Assembly: GCA_027922465.2 (NCBI GenBank) | Contig: BQMF02000820.1 | Span: 1-64,000, forward strand | Length of the DNA: 64,000 nt | Direction of reading: 5' to 3' | From: Turritopsis dohrnii | Taxonomy: Eukaryota; Cnidaria; Hydrozoa; Anthoathecata; Oceaniidae | Shown here: piece after piece, positions 1 through 12,241 of the stretch | Position numbering within the stretch: the stretch's first letter is position 1 | Layout: every line of letters starts with the position of its first letter | The notes under the pieces: generated by a model | Told to the model about the DNA's origin: nothing | Seen by the model: only the letters and a program-made list of their open reading frames with translations | The model's database searches: none | Position numbers and translations under genes: made by a program

Positions 1-1137
1 GATTTATGATAGCATCTATTTACTTTACTTATATTTTTATCTTTAATGAATTTTATCAAATTTTGACGTTTTCAAATCCCTTCCCCTTCTCACTTTTGGC
101 GTAGTTTACGAGATTAGACCAGCTTTAGTCCTAACTGCCAACATGATAGTACTTGCAATTCTTCGAGTGTTTTCTTTTACTTACACTTTTAATTCACAAC
201 TCCTTAGTCTTAACTCTCTAATGGTTTTACGTTTTTGTTTTTTATTTCACAGTCCACATCAGTACTTGACACTGCGTATTTAATATGTATATATTACGTT
301 ATTCATGATATGTATATATTTCAGACCTTCTCTACCAAATAAATTACATAAAATAAGTAAATAAATAAATAGTTGTGTGGTTATGGTAATCAAATGTTCT
401 GTAATCAAATGTTCTGATTCGAGAAGAAGTATTGGTGACTGACTATAAAATTTGATGATGCCTATCACTATGGATTATAAAACAGGAGGATTTGATTTTG
501 CGAAGGAAAATTTCGATTTATCTCAGCGAAGACAATGACTTTAACAATCAACCCTTGTATTCCACATTCGGCACGTACGAAAGAAACAGTCAAACGTTTT
601 CACTATAATAATGCTGACGGGTTGGAGGAAAAACTGATATTGTATATAATTTTTAAAAAATGCAAAACGAAATGTAATTTCTTTCGGAGTGACAGAATCT
701 CAGACAAAGCCTCTTATAAAAAATTACGAGCTTTCTCAGATACTCATTTTCATTCGCAAAAAGCAAACGTATGAGTCAGGCATGAAAATAGTTCAAGAAT
801 TTAATTTGAAGCTTTGTCAATATACATGCACCACTCAATGAAACGTTAGTTCGTGAAAAAGACTATAAATGGATGACAACAGAAATAAAACAGCAGTTGG
901 GATGCTATTTGAAACCAGAGTGGAAAAAAGGGTAAAAAGAAAACCGAACCTACACCGTAGTATTCTCCAGAACAAGTTCAAGAATCAAAGAAATTTTGTG
1001 TCTAGATTTAAAAAATGTTATTCAGCAAAAACATATCAGTGAACACAACATTTGTTAAACATGGAAACAATGTAGCAGATACGCTTAATATGTAATTTTG
1101 AAGTTACACCCAACAGCATACGAGAAAAAAATATCTA
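1..1137. other. Non-coding stretch, no gene seen
   Basis: AT-rich DNA. Short open frames on both strands have no recognisable domain, no convincing start context and no repeat partners within the window. Confidence 0.5.
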
Positions 1138-1612
1138 CCTTAGTGGCCCTTATTTGGCCGGCCCTAATTATTGGCCGGCCCTTAATTGGACGGCCCTTAA
1201 TTGGCCACGACCAAATTTTGGATTTGGCCAATTAGGGCCGAAATTTGGCCACAAGGATAAGAAATTGGCCACTTTTGAAAACATAAGACTTTTTAATGAG
1301 TTTTTTACCGAATACCTTTGACGAAAGTTTAGCATTTCCTGAATACGAGTACGTGATACCTTAAAATATATGTTGACTATGTTTACTCTAACGCTCACTT
1401 AACATGCCAGTCTGTCAAAGTTGACATCGCCGATGAAAATTCGAAGTTTCTGCTTCATTTTAAAAAGTGGCCAATTTTCACTCGTAGGGTCATTTTGCTG
1501 CGGCCCTTAATTGGCCGGCCCCAAATTGGCCGGCCCTAAATTGGCCAGCCCTTATTTGGCCAGCGACGAAAATTTTGGCCATTTAGGGCCGGCCAAATAA
1601 GGGCCACTAAGG
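1138..1612. mobile_element. TA-flanked MITE with GGCC-rich inverted ends
   Basis: The two ends are perfect inverted copies for at least 30 bp, beginning CCTTAGTGGCCC and reading TTATTTGGCCGG further in. The dinucleotide TA lies directly outside each end (1136-1137 and 1613-1614), as for Tc1/mariner-type insertions. Inside, the motif GGCCGGCCCTWAWT is repeated several times near both ends in inverted arrangement. No coding capacity is seen, so this is a non-autonomous element of 475 bp. Confidence 0.8.
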
Positions 1613-2410
1613 TATTTTAAATTGTAATTGCGCAATTTTGTACAGAAATTCGTCATAGAATAAATGGACCTCCATTACATTCTATCATTCTAATGACGTT
1701 GTTTCGACGTCGTTTTACGTCATGTGCCGGCTGGGTGGTGACTACAAAAAGCAGTCGAGCAGTACAACTCTACAATGATGGGAGAGTAAGTTTTCCAAAA
1801 TAGTAAATTGTTTAACGGAAATTGTGCCCTTTCGTACTATCCTTACTTTACAAAACTGCAACCAAAATATAAACACTTCCAGAAATGGCAAATCTTAATG
1901 CTTACCGAGAGTTCACTCTGTAACTTTCAGATTTCAAAGATTCAGTTTCAATGACCTCCCGAAAGTGATTTTAAGAAATTGAAAGCCTTGGTCAAAATAT
2001 ATTTGTTGAGTAAATTGGGTTTTCCAGTTTTTATATTGCTTACTGCGGAAGTTTTGTTTAAATTACACATTCACAATGAAAATAATATCTCAACCACTCA
2101 GTTAACAGACATCAAATTTTATTCTACAAGTATAGATTAAATTCATGTTTTTGTTTAATATTTTTGTTTCACAGGCATTCTATTAATAACAGTTGGAAAT
2201 ACTTCAATTGACAGAAAAACCTTGTCTAAATATTACCAATAATAATAATAACAATGATAAGCTTAAATTTTGTCGATCTGTTTATGAGGATATAATGCTT
2301 ATAATCAAAATCAAATACTTATTAATGAAAATGCATAATATTTCTGTTTCAGTGTCAATATCATTGTAGTTTGCTTGCAGTCATTTTTATTCATTTCGTT
2401 GTAGAAGAAT
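1613..2410. other. Non-coding stretch, no gene seen
   Basis: AT-rich DNA without a supportable coding region or repeat. Confidence 0.4.
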
Positions 2411-2425
2411 TTGGGAATGGGAACA

Positions 2426-2935
2426 TAATGTCCCGATATGTGCCTTAATTTTTATGTTCCATAAATTGTCCCATTAAGTGTCTCGTGTATCAGACGTTAA
2501 CTATAAAAGGAAGAACACACTGCTATCCTTTGATTCAACACACAACCATATGTTCACATTTCAGACAATATCAAAAGCTTAAAAATAAAACGTAAACACA
2601 TATTATTTTCAAGTTGATTATGAAAACATTTTGTCCCGCTACATGTTAAATTTGACATAGCCTGTTGTTAGCAAAATTGAGACATAGCAGGACACCTCAA
2701 AACCATCTTATATGGGTATCTTTGATGATATTAAGGCAAATAACCCTCATTCATTTACCGGGACAGAAATTGTCCCGATAAGTACCACTGTCCCGATAAG
2801 TGACAAAAAATATATACCGGTGTCCCGCTATATGCACATGCACAAAAACAACAACAACAACAACAACAACAACCGGAGACATAAAAAACCCTACGCTTTA
2901 TATTTCTTTCTTAAAGATGAATTCTCATAAATTTT
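2426..2935. repeat. Dispersed TGTCCCG-TA repeat cluster and CAA microsatellite
   Basis: The motif TGTCCCGATAAGTG or a close variant (TGTCCCGATATGTG, TGTCCCGCTACATG, TGTCCCGCTATATG, TGTCCCATTAAGTG) occurs at least six times between about 2430 and 2836, the last three within 70 bp. An (AAC)n microsatellite follows at about 2846-2872. This looks like the interior of a non-autonomous repeat, but I could not define its ends. The open frame across it (2712-2930) is probably accidental. Confidence 0.5.
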
Positions 2936-4166
2936 CCCAAACCTTTGATTTATGTATTACACTCTGAAATCACACGTAATGGTCGTGCTCCTGTGCACCT
3001 TATTTCTTTGTTGGCAATTATACAAAATTGCACAACTTTTTAAGTAACTACCAAAGAACACTTAAACACATTAAAAGGAGTTGGTATCCGACTTAACAGC
3101 AAGACTTCGGAAAAGTGTATAGTAAGGAAGAATATTTTTGAATGATTTTTGTTATACTCTTTTTCCGGACAATTGCGACTTCTTCCGTGTATAAAATATT
3201 TTCCTGAATTACCTTTGCCTTTCTTACTTGCAGAAGTCGTAATTTAATGTTATGAAGAGGGCCATGAAAAATATTATTTTTATTGCCTAATACATGTGCA
3301 ACAGCTTGGATGGATAGCGGAGGAAATCATTAAATAATGGATGCACCTATAAATATTTTTCAAAGCAATGAATAATGATAAAACATAAACTAAGGAATTT
3401 CTTGACATTAACACAAACAGTTTATTAGAGTAAAGTTGATAAGTAAAGGAAGATCTGAATAAAATTATGAATTCAAATTTGGTTTGTTAGTTTAATGTTT
3501 TATATAAAACTCAAGTTTTACACAAAGACTTACATCAAAATCAATCAAAACTCATTTTCAAGTTGTTTGTTTGATCCCATACTTGTAATATAAGAACTGC
3601 ATAAGTAATTTGAACTCATAATGGCCTTACTTCATGAAATATTACGATAAAAATTTTGCTATGGAGCATGTTAATATCAGTTTGAGTTTTGTGAAACATG
3701 AACCCTGGAAGATGACTAACAACTCCTAACGCAAAACTAAAGTAAAGTTTCAAATTTTGCTTTTCTCAACATAAATTAGTTGGGAAATTCAATATAAAAC
3801 TGATTTGAAAGTTTAAGAAGTTCAAATAATCGGATTATTAGACTAATAGAAGGTGATTCAGTACTTAATGAGATTCCAATGGCAATTACATTTGCTAAAC
3901 AAAAATCACTTTGTAAAAATACTCTAAGTCTGTTGGAGCCATAGAATATGAAGTTTCTTACAAACAAAAAAGCTATAAGCCGATCAAAATTAGGAAGTGG
4001 TCTTCCAACTTTCCGCATTGGCCCACTCACATTAACTCAATACTAACAAACTTAACTAGGATCAAAGAAAAATTAATGATCATCAGTGACATTGATTAGA
4101 ATGTGAGGTATTTTTAAACTTATAATTTCTGTATGATGCAATCCCACTTTCATAGACCAAAACTTT
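2936..4166. other. Non-coding stretch, no gene seen
   Basis: AT-rich DNA. The minus-strand open frame at 3776-4030 has no recognisable domain. Confidence 0.4.
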
Positions 4167-4330
4167 CAGCGGCGGATCTAGAGGGTGGTCGCAACTTGTA
4201 CAGAAGCGCATTTACATAATTTTTGAATTCAATCTATATTATCAATGGGATTATCTGAACGTTTATTTTGATGGCTAGATTGCTAACACTCTTCAACACA
4301 AGTTGCGACTAACCTCTAGATCCGCCACTG
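4167..4330. mobile_element. MITE copy A, CAGYGGCGGATCTAGAGG family
   Basis: This 164-bp element has inverted ends reading CAGCGGCGGATCTAGAGG on the left and the reverse complement of CAGTGGCGGATCTAGAGG on the right, and the match continues into GTCGCAACTTGT. It is flanked by a perfect 5-bp duplication, ACTTT, at 4162-4166 and 4331-4335. It is the most diverged of three short copies in the window (others at 13554 and 33495). It has no coding capacity. The CAG..GG ends suggest mobilisation by a hAT-like transposase, but the 5-bp target duplication is shorter than the usual 8 bp. Confidence 0.85.
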
Positions 4331-5219
4331 ACTTTTGAAGAGGCGTTTTATACCATTAAAACTGCACTATCTTCTAAAACAGCTCCCCTTATTTCTCTCA
4401 AAATATTCTTAATCAGATCTTACCTCATTGTTACGTACATTGAAGTAAAACTGATTCTTAAGTAACCCAAAGCTTGTTAGAATCAGACTTGTTGCTGAAC
4501 AAGTTAACACTTAACAATCCGTCAATCTATTTTTGATAAATATTTATGGTAGCAAATCAAAGTTGGAACGAATGTTGTCATTGAAAAAGACTGTTCTTAA
4601 GATATATGACTCCACTAGCACTCCTGATTTTAATCAAACGATAAAATATTTTTTATAATCAGCATGCAAAAAGAGAGACCTTGAAGATTAACTGCTGGCG
4701 CTTCTTAATTTACTTACAACGCCTTTTTTTGTAATGTATGAAATTCGAATTACCTAATGAGATAAGACAGCACTATAATGGTGTGGAATCTGACTACCTT
4801 GAACCCATTGTCGCGTAGCTATTAACCCTGAATTAAATTGCTAAAGTCATTATGTGATATTAGTGGATCTTTCTAAGTCAAATCTTCAATGCGTAGGGAT
4901 AATTAGTAACTGATTAGTTTGCCTAAAAATATCGGATGAAAATAATTTTTAAAACAATTTTTGACTAACCAATTTAATTGGATGAATGTTTTGACCACTA
5001 TGAAATTGCACAATTCCACATTATAAAAATTAGAAAACAAAGAAAAGCTTATTATTATTAATTAACACTGAAAAGTAAAAGGAGGCTTCGGAAAAGTTAG
5101 GACCAATTTACATAATCTAAAATTCATTTATACAGGATTAGGAACTTAGTATAAATAAAGGTTAAGCCAACAGTTGAGGCTCACATGCAGTGAAATTTGT
5201 CTTGAACAAAGAAAGAATC
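4331..5219. other. Upstream flank of the secreted-peptide gene
   Basis: AT-rich DNA with no coding region seen. The 5' leader and promoter of the gene starting at 5220 should lie in its right part, but I cannot name a specific promoter element. Confidence 0.35.
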
Positions 5220-6366
5220 ATGAACACTTTTACAACGTTGTTGTTGGTAGCTATGCTAATGTCTTTCGCAAAAGCAAAAGGTGAGTTCACTGTTCGTATT
5301 CACAAAGGATTTCAATTAGAAGAAAGTTGTTTCATTTCCAAATCTTAAGTCATTGGCGTTTGTAATAATGTATTTTAATCCATTCTAGCGCCGAAATGCG
5401 AAAGGGATGCTGCTAATGCCTGCATTGTGGCGGGAGACGAACGAGTGCAGACAAGTAAGTGTTTTTGAATTATTTCTGCTTAATAGCAAATCACATCATT
5501 CAATAATAAGAAGTAACAATTATGTCACGTTGTTGGTTTTATCATTTTATGATTTATTAATGTAAAATCCATAGCTGCTATTTCTTTAACTCTTAGGTGC
5601 ATGGCAAAACTTGTATGATAGTATCTATGAAGATAATAAGGAAGGTGAGGGATTATTTCGACGTGTTAAGGTTTATTTAATCCCTGAATTTATTTTAAGA
5701 ACATTTCCCCTTGTTATTACATATTTCCAATTTTCAACAGATATCGAAAATGAAATTGCTGATGTCATCAAAAAGGTGATTTCAAAACACCAAGGTAAGT
5801 TTTTTTACGTCAATTGGCAGATATTGACAGATAATGGAATCAACATATGTATAGTTCAAACTGAACTACGCACTTCTCAAAAACAATTTCGAATGCAAAT
5901 GACTATTAAAAGAAGTCCAATTGCATGGAGAGCATCTAACTACTTTCCAAAATGCATACACAAGTACTTTAACAGGGAAAGGATTTGATAGGTACAACAT
6001 ATTTCTTTAGCATAAAGCTATTATAAGGCACAAAGCAGTTACGCTTGAGACCATAAATTCAATTGGAGACTTATCTTTAGATAGCGCAGTTTATTTTAGT
6101 TATTTGCTGTATTTGATAGATTGTCATTTTACCGTATTGGGTCGCCGGCCATGGTGACATTTATAAAATTATCATTCTTAAAAAACTTTCTTAGCTATAT
6201 ATTTTCAGTACATGTGCTTTTACAATATTTTGGATGCAATGAGCATTTTTGGCTTATAAGAGATTTGTTGAAAAGCCTTTGTCTAAAATATTTTTCATGT
6301 TTCTTTTTAGACGCTCCTACCAACAATCGTCGCATGAATAGAGGAGGAGGGAGTAGCTTTTATTAA
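5220..6366 (+). CDS. Five-exon gene for a small secreted peptide (94 aa)
   Basis: I reconstructed this gene by splicing. Exons are 5220-5280, 5389-5454, 5597-5644, 5741-5794 and 6311-6366. Every intron begins GT and ends AG, and all four interrupt the codon after its first base (phase 1), so the 285 bases form one open frame of 94 codons plus a stop. Exon 1 encodes a typical signal peptide (MNTFTTLLLVAMLMSFAKA), so the product should enter the secretory pathway. The mature part has only two cysteines, both in exon 2 (KC and AC nine residues apart), then an acidic stretch, a predicted amphipathic helix from exon 4 (DVIKKVISKH) and an Arg/Gly/Ser-rich tail ending SSFY. I do not recognise the family. 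An AATAAA-type signal lies near 6573 and a further 3' UTR intron end is possible near 6477. Exon-sized units in one phase are typical of animal secreted proteins. Function is unknown. Confidence 0.75.
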
Positions 6367-7043
6367 TGAGGATCGTTTACTTTTTCCATGAGATACATGT
6401 AAGTCGTAAGTTGTTGAACAAGTCATGAAATAAGTAATCTCAAATCAATGCATCATAGCATTCTTTTTACTTTTAGGTGATTCCAAATCAAAAGATAAGG
6501 ACACGCAAGTCAATGCACCTATAGTTACTATATTTACACACAAAAGATCTTTGGATATATAATCATTCGCACTTGGAATAAACTATTTAATTATCAATTC
6601 ATATGTAGTTTTCTATTTGTTTTCTCAAATGCCGTAACAAGTCAGAGTTGAAAACGAATTTGTTATAAGATTGCTAGAAATGGTCAACTACTAGGCATGT
6701 GTTCAAAGGTAGTCCATGCAGACGGAATTCTACTTGACAATTTTCAATATTCTGCCTATGCCTTATCGTAGTTTGTTGACCTTTGTTACACTGGTTTTTC
6801 GTGGGTTGTCTTTGGCTCCTTGGTGCAATGAGCAGTGTAAGAAGATCTGGCACTCCTTCTTAGGGAAATTACCTTTAACCGGTGTTTCCTCTTTTCAAAT
6901 TCCTTACCGACAGACTAGTATCCCGGGTAAAAACTTTTTACCGAACTTAACTTCGAAAACATTAGGTCAAATCCACCATTCCCTGCGTGTACGTACCCCA
7001 TGATGAAAAAATAAATCATAGAATCGCAACTCAAAAACATCCC
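6367..7043. other. 3' flank of the secreted-peptide gene
   Basis: Probable 3' UTR and polyadenylation region (AATAAA-like near 6573), then non-coding DNA. The open frame at 6716-7003 has no recognisable domain. Confidence 0.35.
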
Positions 7044-7090
7044 AGGCGGCGTCGCTCGCCACCCTTGTTCAGTATGCGTTGTGTCGCAGA
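7044..7090 (-). mobile_element. Helitron 3'-end remnant, minus orientation
   Basis: The sequence GGCGGCGTCGCTCGCC followed by CCCTTGTTCAG and TGCGTTG is the reverse complement, with few changes, of the GC-rich 3' end of the tandem Helitron family at 62108-63975. Only this terminal piece can be aligned by eye; the inverted GC hairpin is degraded. Confidence 0.5.
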
Positions 7091-9204
7091 ATTTAACTCT
7101 TGCAAAAGTTTCTTTTCAGGCATTAATTTTTTAATTCATTTCTTACATTCAGAAAATTTAAAACAGAAACAAATAGCAACATGGCTCAGAATATATATTC
7201 ATACGCAGAAGAGAAGTAACTTTAATGTAAAAAAACGCAATATATAACTCAGAACCGTTAACCCAGACGTACAAAACCAAACATTGAATAATATTACAAA
7301 AATGATACCTTCCAACTTTTTCTTTTGTTCAAAAGTTACTACTGGACTGCAACCATTAATGAATTTTTGAAATGATATATTTAGTTCTTCCCAAAACCAT
7401 CAACATCATGATTAAAACCATGAGTTTCATTTCTTTGTGCTTTTTTTATTATTGCCTAAAAGAATAATATTTCAATTGTAATACCGAAAATAAAAAAAAA
7501 CAAAACAAAAAACAAAAAAAAAAGGAAATTCAAGTACGCATTTATCCTAAAAACAATAACTAAGAACAAAAATTTACACAGAAGATAAAAAGTCACAAAT
7601 AAAATCATACAGCCAAAGTTATATACCTAGGCATAGTACGTAAACGATTACCATAACACAAAATATGCATAAACGCGATAAAATATAAACTTAAGAAAAA
7701 TACAGCCAACAACGCTTATTTTTGGTAGGATAGTTTCATTGCACAGTCATTTAAATTACATAATCCATTCTTATCTTAAGTAACCCTCTCAACATTATAA
7801 CCCATCATGTGCTTCATTTCTATTTTAACAGATGATAACATTCAAAAAACATATACAAAAAACCTAATCATGCTATGACGAAATCTAAAGAAAAACAAAA
7901 CAAAGTAAAAGGAACTTTGAAAATATATTAACCTTAAAAATAATAATTAAAAACACAAACGTAATGACAGAATTAGTATAGCTGAAAAATTTTTAACATA
8001 TGAAAACATTCGTGGAGCCATTTTTTATTTCCAGTTCAAAGCTCCTGTCTGCGCTGGAAAATTCAAAACACAACAGTAAACATCCCTCTTATCCTTTATC
8101 TATCCACTAATACTAACTGTGTTATAACTAAATAGATACTATCTTAACTTTACCTTTCAATACCAATTCACATCAATCATCATGACAGTAAACAATATTG
8201 ATCATGTTCTGTAGCCATTATCAAACACTTCTAAACTCTTTTACTTTCTATATTTCATACCTGTAAACAAATTAATAACACTCGATTAACTTTCCAGCAT
8301 ACTTTCCTATTGTAAACATACACTTTCTATTTGTTTTCTACTGCAATTTCACTACCATTTTTATACAGTGAAAGACATAAAAATGCTTTCTTCGTAACTT
8401 CATAACTGTGGAGCCATTTTGAAATAAATAAAATGAGGAACAGTTCGTTACCAAAACAAATCAGTAACTGCTCGTGTAGGACCTGCATCTTTATGATTTG
8501 ATCGTTTTAACTCTGTTTTTATTCTCTTTTAACGCTGCATTTATTAAATCCGTTTGACTCATGTACTTACGTATATTACTTTATATCTTTTCCAAACAAT
8601 TTTCCACCGAAAAAAAGTAAAACCATTTTCACCAAAATAAACATCATCCTTTCTTCAACTTCATCTACACTACTTCTGTACTTCTGCACTCCCATAACTA
8701 TTTGATAACTATAAAAAGAAATTCGTAAAATCAGCACGACTTTCTTCCACTCGTTCTTCGTTTGGTTTTCATCTGAAAAAACCTATATATAAAAAAAAAC
8801 AAACATCTGTTCAAAAACTCACCTACGCATGTGTGCTACCTGCTAACTAATCACTTTTATTAATCTAAAATACAATAACAGTAAAAGTTAAACAATAAAC
8901 AGTTTCATAATAACAATACCTTCGTATGTATACAAACCTGTTTCTTCGTGAAAACAACTGCGATAATGAAAATCGGTTATTAACGAACTAATTTTTTGGA
9001 AATCGGCAACCAATCAAATTGGAGAAAAAATAATTTCTTGCGTTTTGATTGGTTTAAAAATTTAGACGTCACATTTAGATTACGTAACATAAAAAAAGTG
9101 TCTATCGCCTCCGCGTGGCTTTACGACGAAAAGGGAAAAAATAAGAAGGTTTTGACCGTGAGAAAAAAACCAAATATATCACTCTCTAAAATAAAAGTGT
9201 GACA
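7091..9204. other. AT-rich non-coding stretch
   Basis: A-rich tracts occur (about 7490-7525). The stretch around 7390-7560 resembles the duplicated sequence at 26118-26822 (runs such as AAGAAAAACAAAAC and a downstream TCAAG-TACGC-TTA-CC motif). No gene is seen. Confidence 0.35.
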
Positions 9205-9771
9205 CACAACGCGAATTAGTATAATAAGACTAGTAACTGGCGTAAAAGTTTTTTACGGCTATAATTTCGAAAAGGATGTGACGGAAACAGGTGACGAAAA
9301 ATTAAATCACCGAATCTCAATAAGAGACCGTTCCCATGTTGTAGAGCTTGAAAAACTGATCAAAAAAATGTATGGGATCGTTTCGCTACGACCAACCGTT
9401 GGAGAGATATCATCAATCAAAGATTTTGATGACGTCATATCCGCAGTACCAAATAAAATTTAGGTCCAAATGTTGCGTTACCCCATCACCCGTGTTGCCG
9501 ACCCTAAAAAACGTCAGTTATCGTTATTGGTTCTCGAGATATTTCCCCAAAAACGTCGCGTTCGATTGGGGATGCAATGCCATGGTTCCCCCGTGATCAT
9601 AAAAACATCTGACGTCAAATGCCACGTGCTATTATACTAATCGTGAATGTGTCTTGCGTGGTCGAACTGCCGCTATATGACCACGATTAAGAAGATTTTG
9701 ACCATTAAAAAAACAAAAACACAACACTCTCTAAGTTAAATGTGTTACACACTACGCGGATTAGTATAATA
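9205..9771. repeat. Interspersed repeat with ATTAGTATAATAAGA ends
   Basis: The end motif CGCGRATTAGTATAATAAGA occurs at about 9212-9232 and 9755-9774. An inverted counterpart, TTATACTAATCGTGAATGTG, starts near 9632. The block TACTAATCGTG, then GAATGTGTCTTGCG, then ACTGCCGCTATATGAC recurs at 26959-27003, so this is a dispersed family. The interior has a CRE-like palindrome TGACGTCA near 9431. No protein is recognised in it. Confidence 0.5.
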
Positions 9772-10582
9772 AGATAACTTCGAATGAAAGGCAACTTTTG
9801 CATTGAAATGTCATTGTGCGTTCTGGTGCTTAGACATTCATTTCTTCCCATCAATCAATCTTTGTGCGATTTCAATCTCTTGAAAAGTGTGTTGAGAACA
9901 TTTTTGAACCAGGTTTTTGTTTTTGATCCTGACTATTCATGTACTTGTAAAAGTCAATAATCCATCTTGCGTTAACGGTTTGAATATTTTTAATTTAGCA
10001 TCAACTTCCCGGGGATGAATTATTCAAACTCATAGAAATTGTGTTTTATTAACACGAAACTATATCTGCTGTCTGATATTGCCTGAAGATGTAAAATACT
10101 ATATCTGCACAAAATGCAACGAAATAAATGACGAAGCGTTCCTCGGACGAAAATTTGTTTTGTCATATTGTTTGCCGCAAATACGTTGACATTTACGAAA
10201 GGACTAACGTGAATGAAATTAGTTTTTAAAGGAGAACGGAGGTCAAAAATGTTTTTTTGCATAAATCTTTGCCAAGTCTCATAAGAAATCATGAGATAAC
10301 ATTAAAACTTCCAGAGATGTATGAAAAATGCGTAAAAAAAACTAATTTCTTTCTACAACAGTCGCTGTCATTCGCATTTCGCAAGGACGTCATGTGAATG
10401 GAGAAAGTTAAGTGTATTAGTGTTTAAATAAAATTCTTTTGTACACAGCTTCGTTCATTCAGAGGTACCAAAATTAACTTCAAGCTTGTCAAAAAAATGA
10501 GTACGTCATCTACCTATCTATGTTATTTTTTCATTAAGTATGTCGAATTTTCTTTCGTATTTCACATACACGTGGTCGCTTA
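9772..10582. other. Non-coding stretch, no gene seen
   Basis: AT-rich DNA. The minus-strand open frame at 10020-10292 has no recognisable domain. Confidence 0.35.
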
Positions 10583-11276
10583 AGCTTGGTTCCCATTTGT
10601 GGTTTAATCGCATTGATTGGCGTTAAGCAGGTAGATTTAAGTCAAATTAGGTTTTTATCTCCAGTGGAAAGTTTTTGGCCTTTTGACCCTGAAATATTAA
10701 CACTGTTAAACGCGAACAAAATCTCCAAGTTGGAAACAAAATTTTTTGATTTCCAAAATGAAGTAAACGCCGCGTTTAAATACTCATTTCGTGAGATCAA
10801 AAGAAGCCGACAAAAATCTTATTGTGGATGAGAAACTACATTGCAGACAAAAAATGCTACTCACTTCACGAAGAAGAATTATTGTCTGAAGAAGTACGTT
10901 TGTACCATTGTCTTTATGACAAAACTCAAGAGAGTTATAAAGAAAATGATGCTGCAAAAAGTAATTGCGCGTTGTCGCTGAAAAGGTCGAACTTACAAAC
11001 TGCGAACCCAGAAGTTGCATTTTTTATTTTTTTGATTGGATGTTTCTATTTCTTCTTCTGGCTCTTCTCAAAAGCATCAGCAACAATAAATACTCTTCAT
11101 CTTGTTCTTCTATCTCTACAGTAAACACTTTTTATTTTACAACACGTTTAATTTCTGGGCTTAATTTCGTTTCAAATGGAAATGTTAGCAGGTATTATAC
11201 CGAATAAAATTAACGCGATTCTTAAAAATAAAATCTGTAAAATAAACGCGATAATACTACAAATGGGAACCAAGCT
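10583..11276. mobile_element. Harbinger-type non-autonomous element
   Basis: Inverted ends start AGCTTGGTTCCCATTTGT on both sides and stay similar into TTTAATCGC / TATTATCGC. A TTA trinucleotide lies outside each end (10580-10582 and 11277-11279), the usual target duplication of PIF/Harbinger elements. The 694-bp interior contains overlapping accidental frames but no transposase. A related element with ends AGCTTGGTTTCCAAT lies at 15064-15657. Confidence 0.75.
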
Positions 11277-11782
11277 TTAATATTCATAAGAAGATGTTTT
11301 TATTCATAATGAATAGTTGCAGTCTCCTTCATTTTAAAGAATGATCAATGCTAAGTCGGCATTGTCTATGAAAATATAAAGACACGGTAGAGAGCGACCC
11401 TTCTACCTCATTAATTACTCATAACTACTCATAACATGCAACACGTGCGTCGCAATGCATTGTTGTCAAAATAAGATGATGACGGGCGGTTAAATTACTA
11501 TTTAATACGGCAATTATAACAAGGATTTTGAATTTTATTCGTAATTTCTCCTCTTAACTTTTTGAATAAGTAAAGGAAAACATAAATAATTTTAAATAAG
11601 CTATACTTTAATGAAGTATTCCCAAAATGTTTTTAGTGGCCCCCTGATATTAGGCAAGCGAGTTAAAAAACATCGAGAACACAATTATTTATTTTATGAA
11701 TACCGTTTCTTTGTTTTACTTACAAACAATGGCCACTTTATTTATTTATATCTGCTACACATAGTGATATTGTAGGGATTTA
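11277..11782. other. Non-coding stretch, no gene seen
   Basis: AT-rich DNA without a supportable coding region. Confidence 0.35.
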
Positions 11783-12241
11783 CCTTAAATGATCGAATAT
11801 GCGCACTGGGCGCTTATTTAAAAATTCAATTTTTAGAGGGGGCGCTTATTCGAAAGGGGCGCTTATTCGAGTAGGGGCGCTTATTTAAAATACTGTGTTT
11901 TTGTTAAACTTTAATTTTTTTGTATCATAAATAGTAAGAAAATATATAAAGGTTTCGAGTAATATTTACAGAAACAGAAGATATATACAGTGAATATTTC
12001 TTTTTTAAATGTCTTCTACATCGATCTATATCGAAGCTATATTCTTTTAAATACTTGTTGTTTTCTATTGTACAAAAACTCAAATAAGCGCCCCCTTTTG
12101 CTCTTATTTATGTACTCGAATAATCGCCCAGGGGCGCTTATTTGAGTAGGGGCGCTTATTTCAAAATTCACCTGAAAGGAAGGGGCGCTTATTCGAAAGG
12201 GGCGGTTATTTGGAAGGGGGCGCTTATTCGATCATTTACGG
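11783..12241. mobile_element. TA-flanked MITE with GGGGCGCTTATT repeats
   Basis: Inverted ends read CCKTAAATGATCGAATA, then WGCGC, on both sides, with TA directly outside (11781-11782 and 12242-12243). Next to each end are several copies of GGGGCGCTTATTYGA in opposite orientations, about three on the left and five on the right. It is a 459-bp Tc1/mariner-type non-autonomous element. Related GCGCTTAAT motifs appear near 50420-50510. Confidence 0.75.

Noticed and set aside
9428..9438. CRE-like TGACGTCA as a promoter site
   Set aside because: A single palindrome in a dispersed repeat with no gene beside it; expected by chance at this length of sequence.
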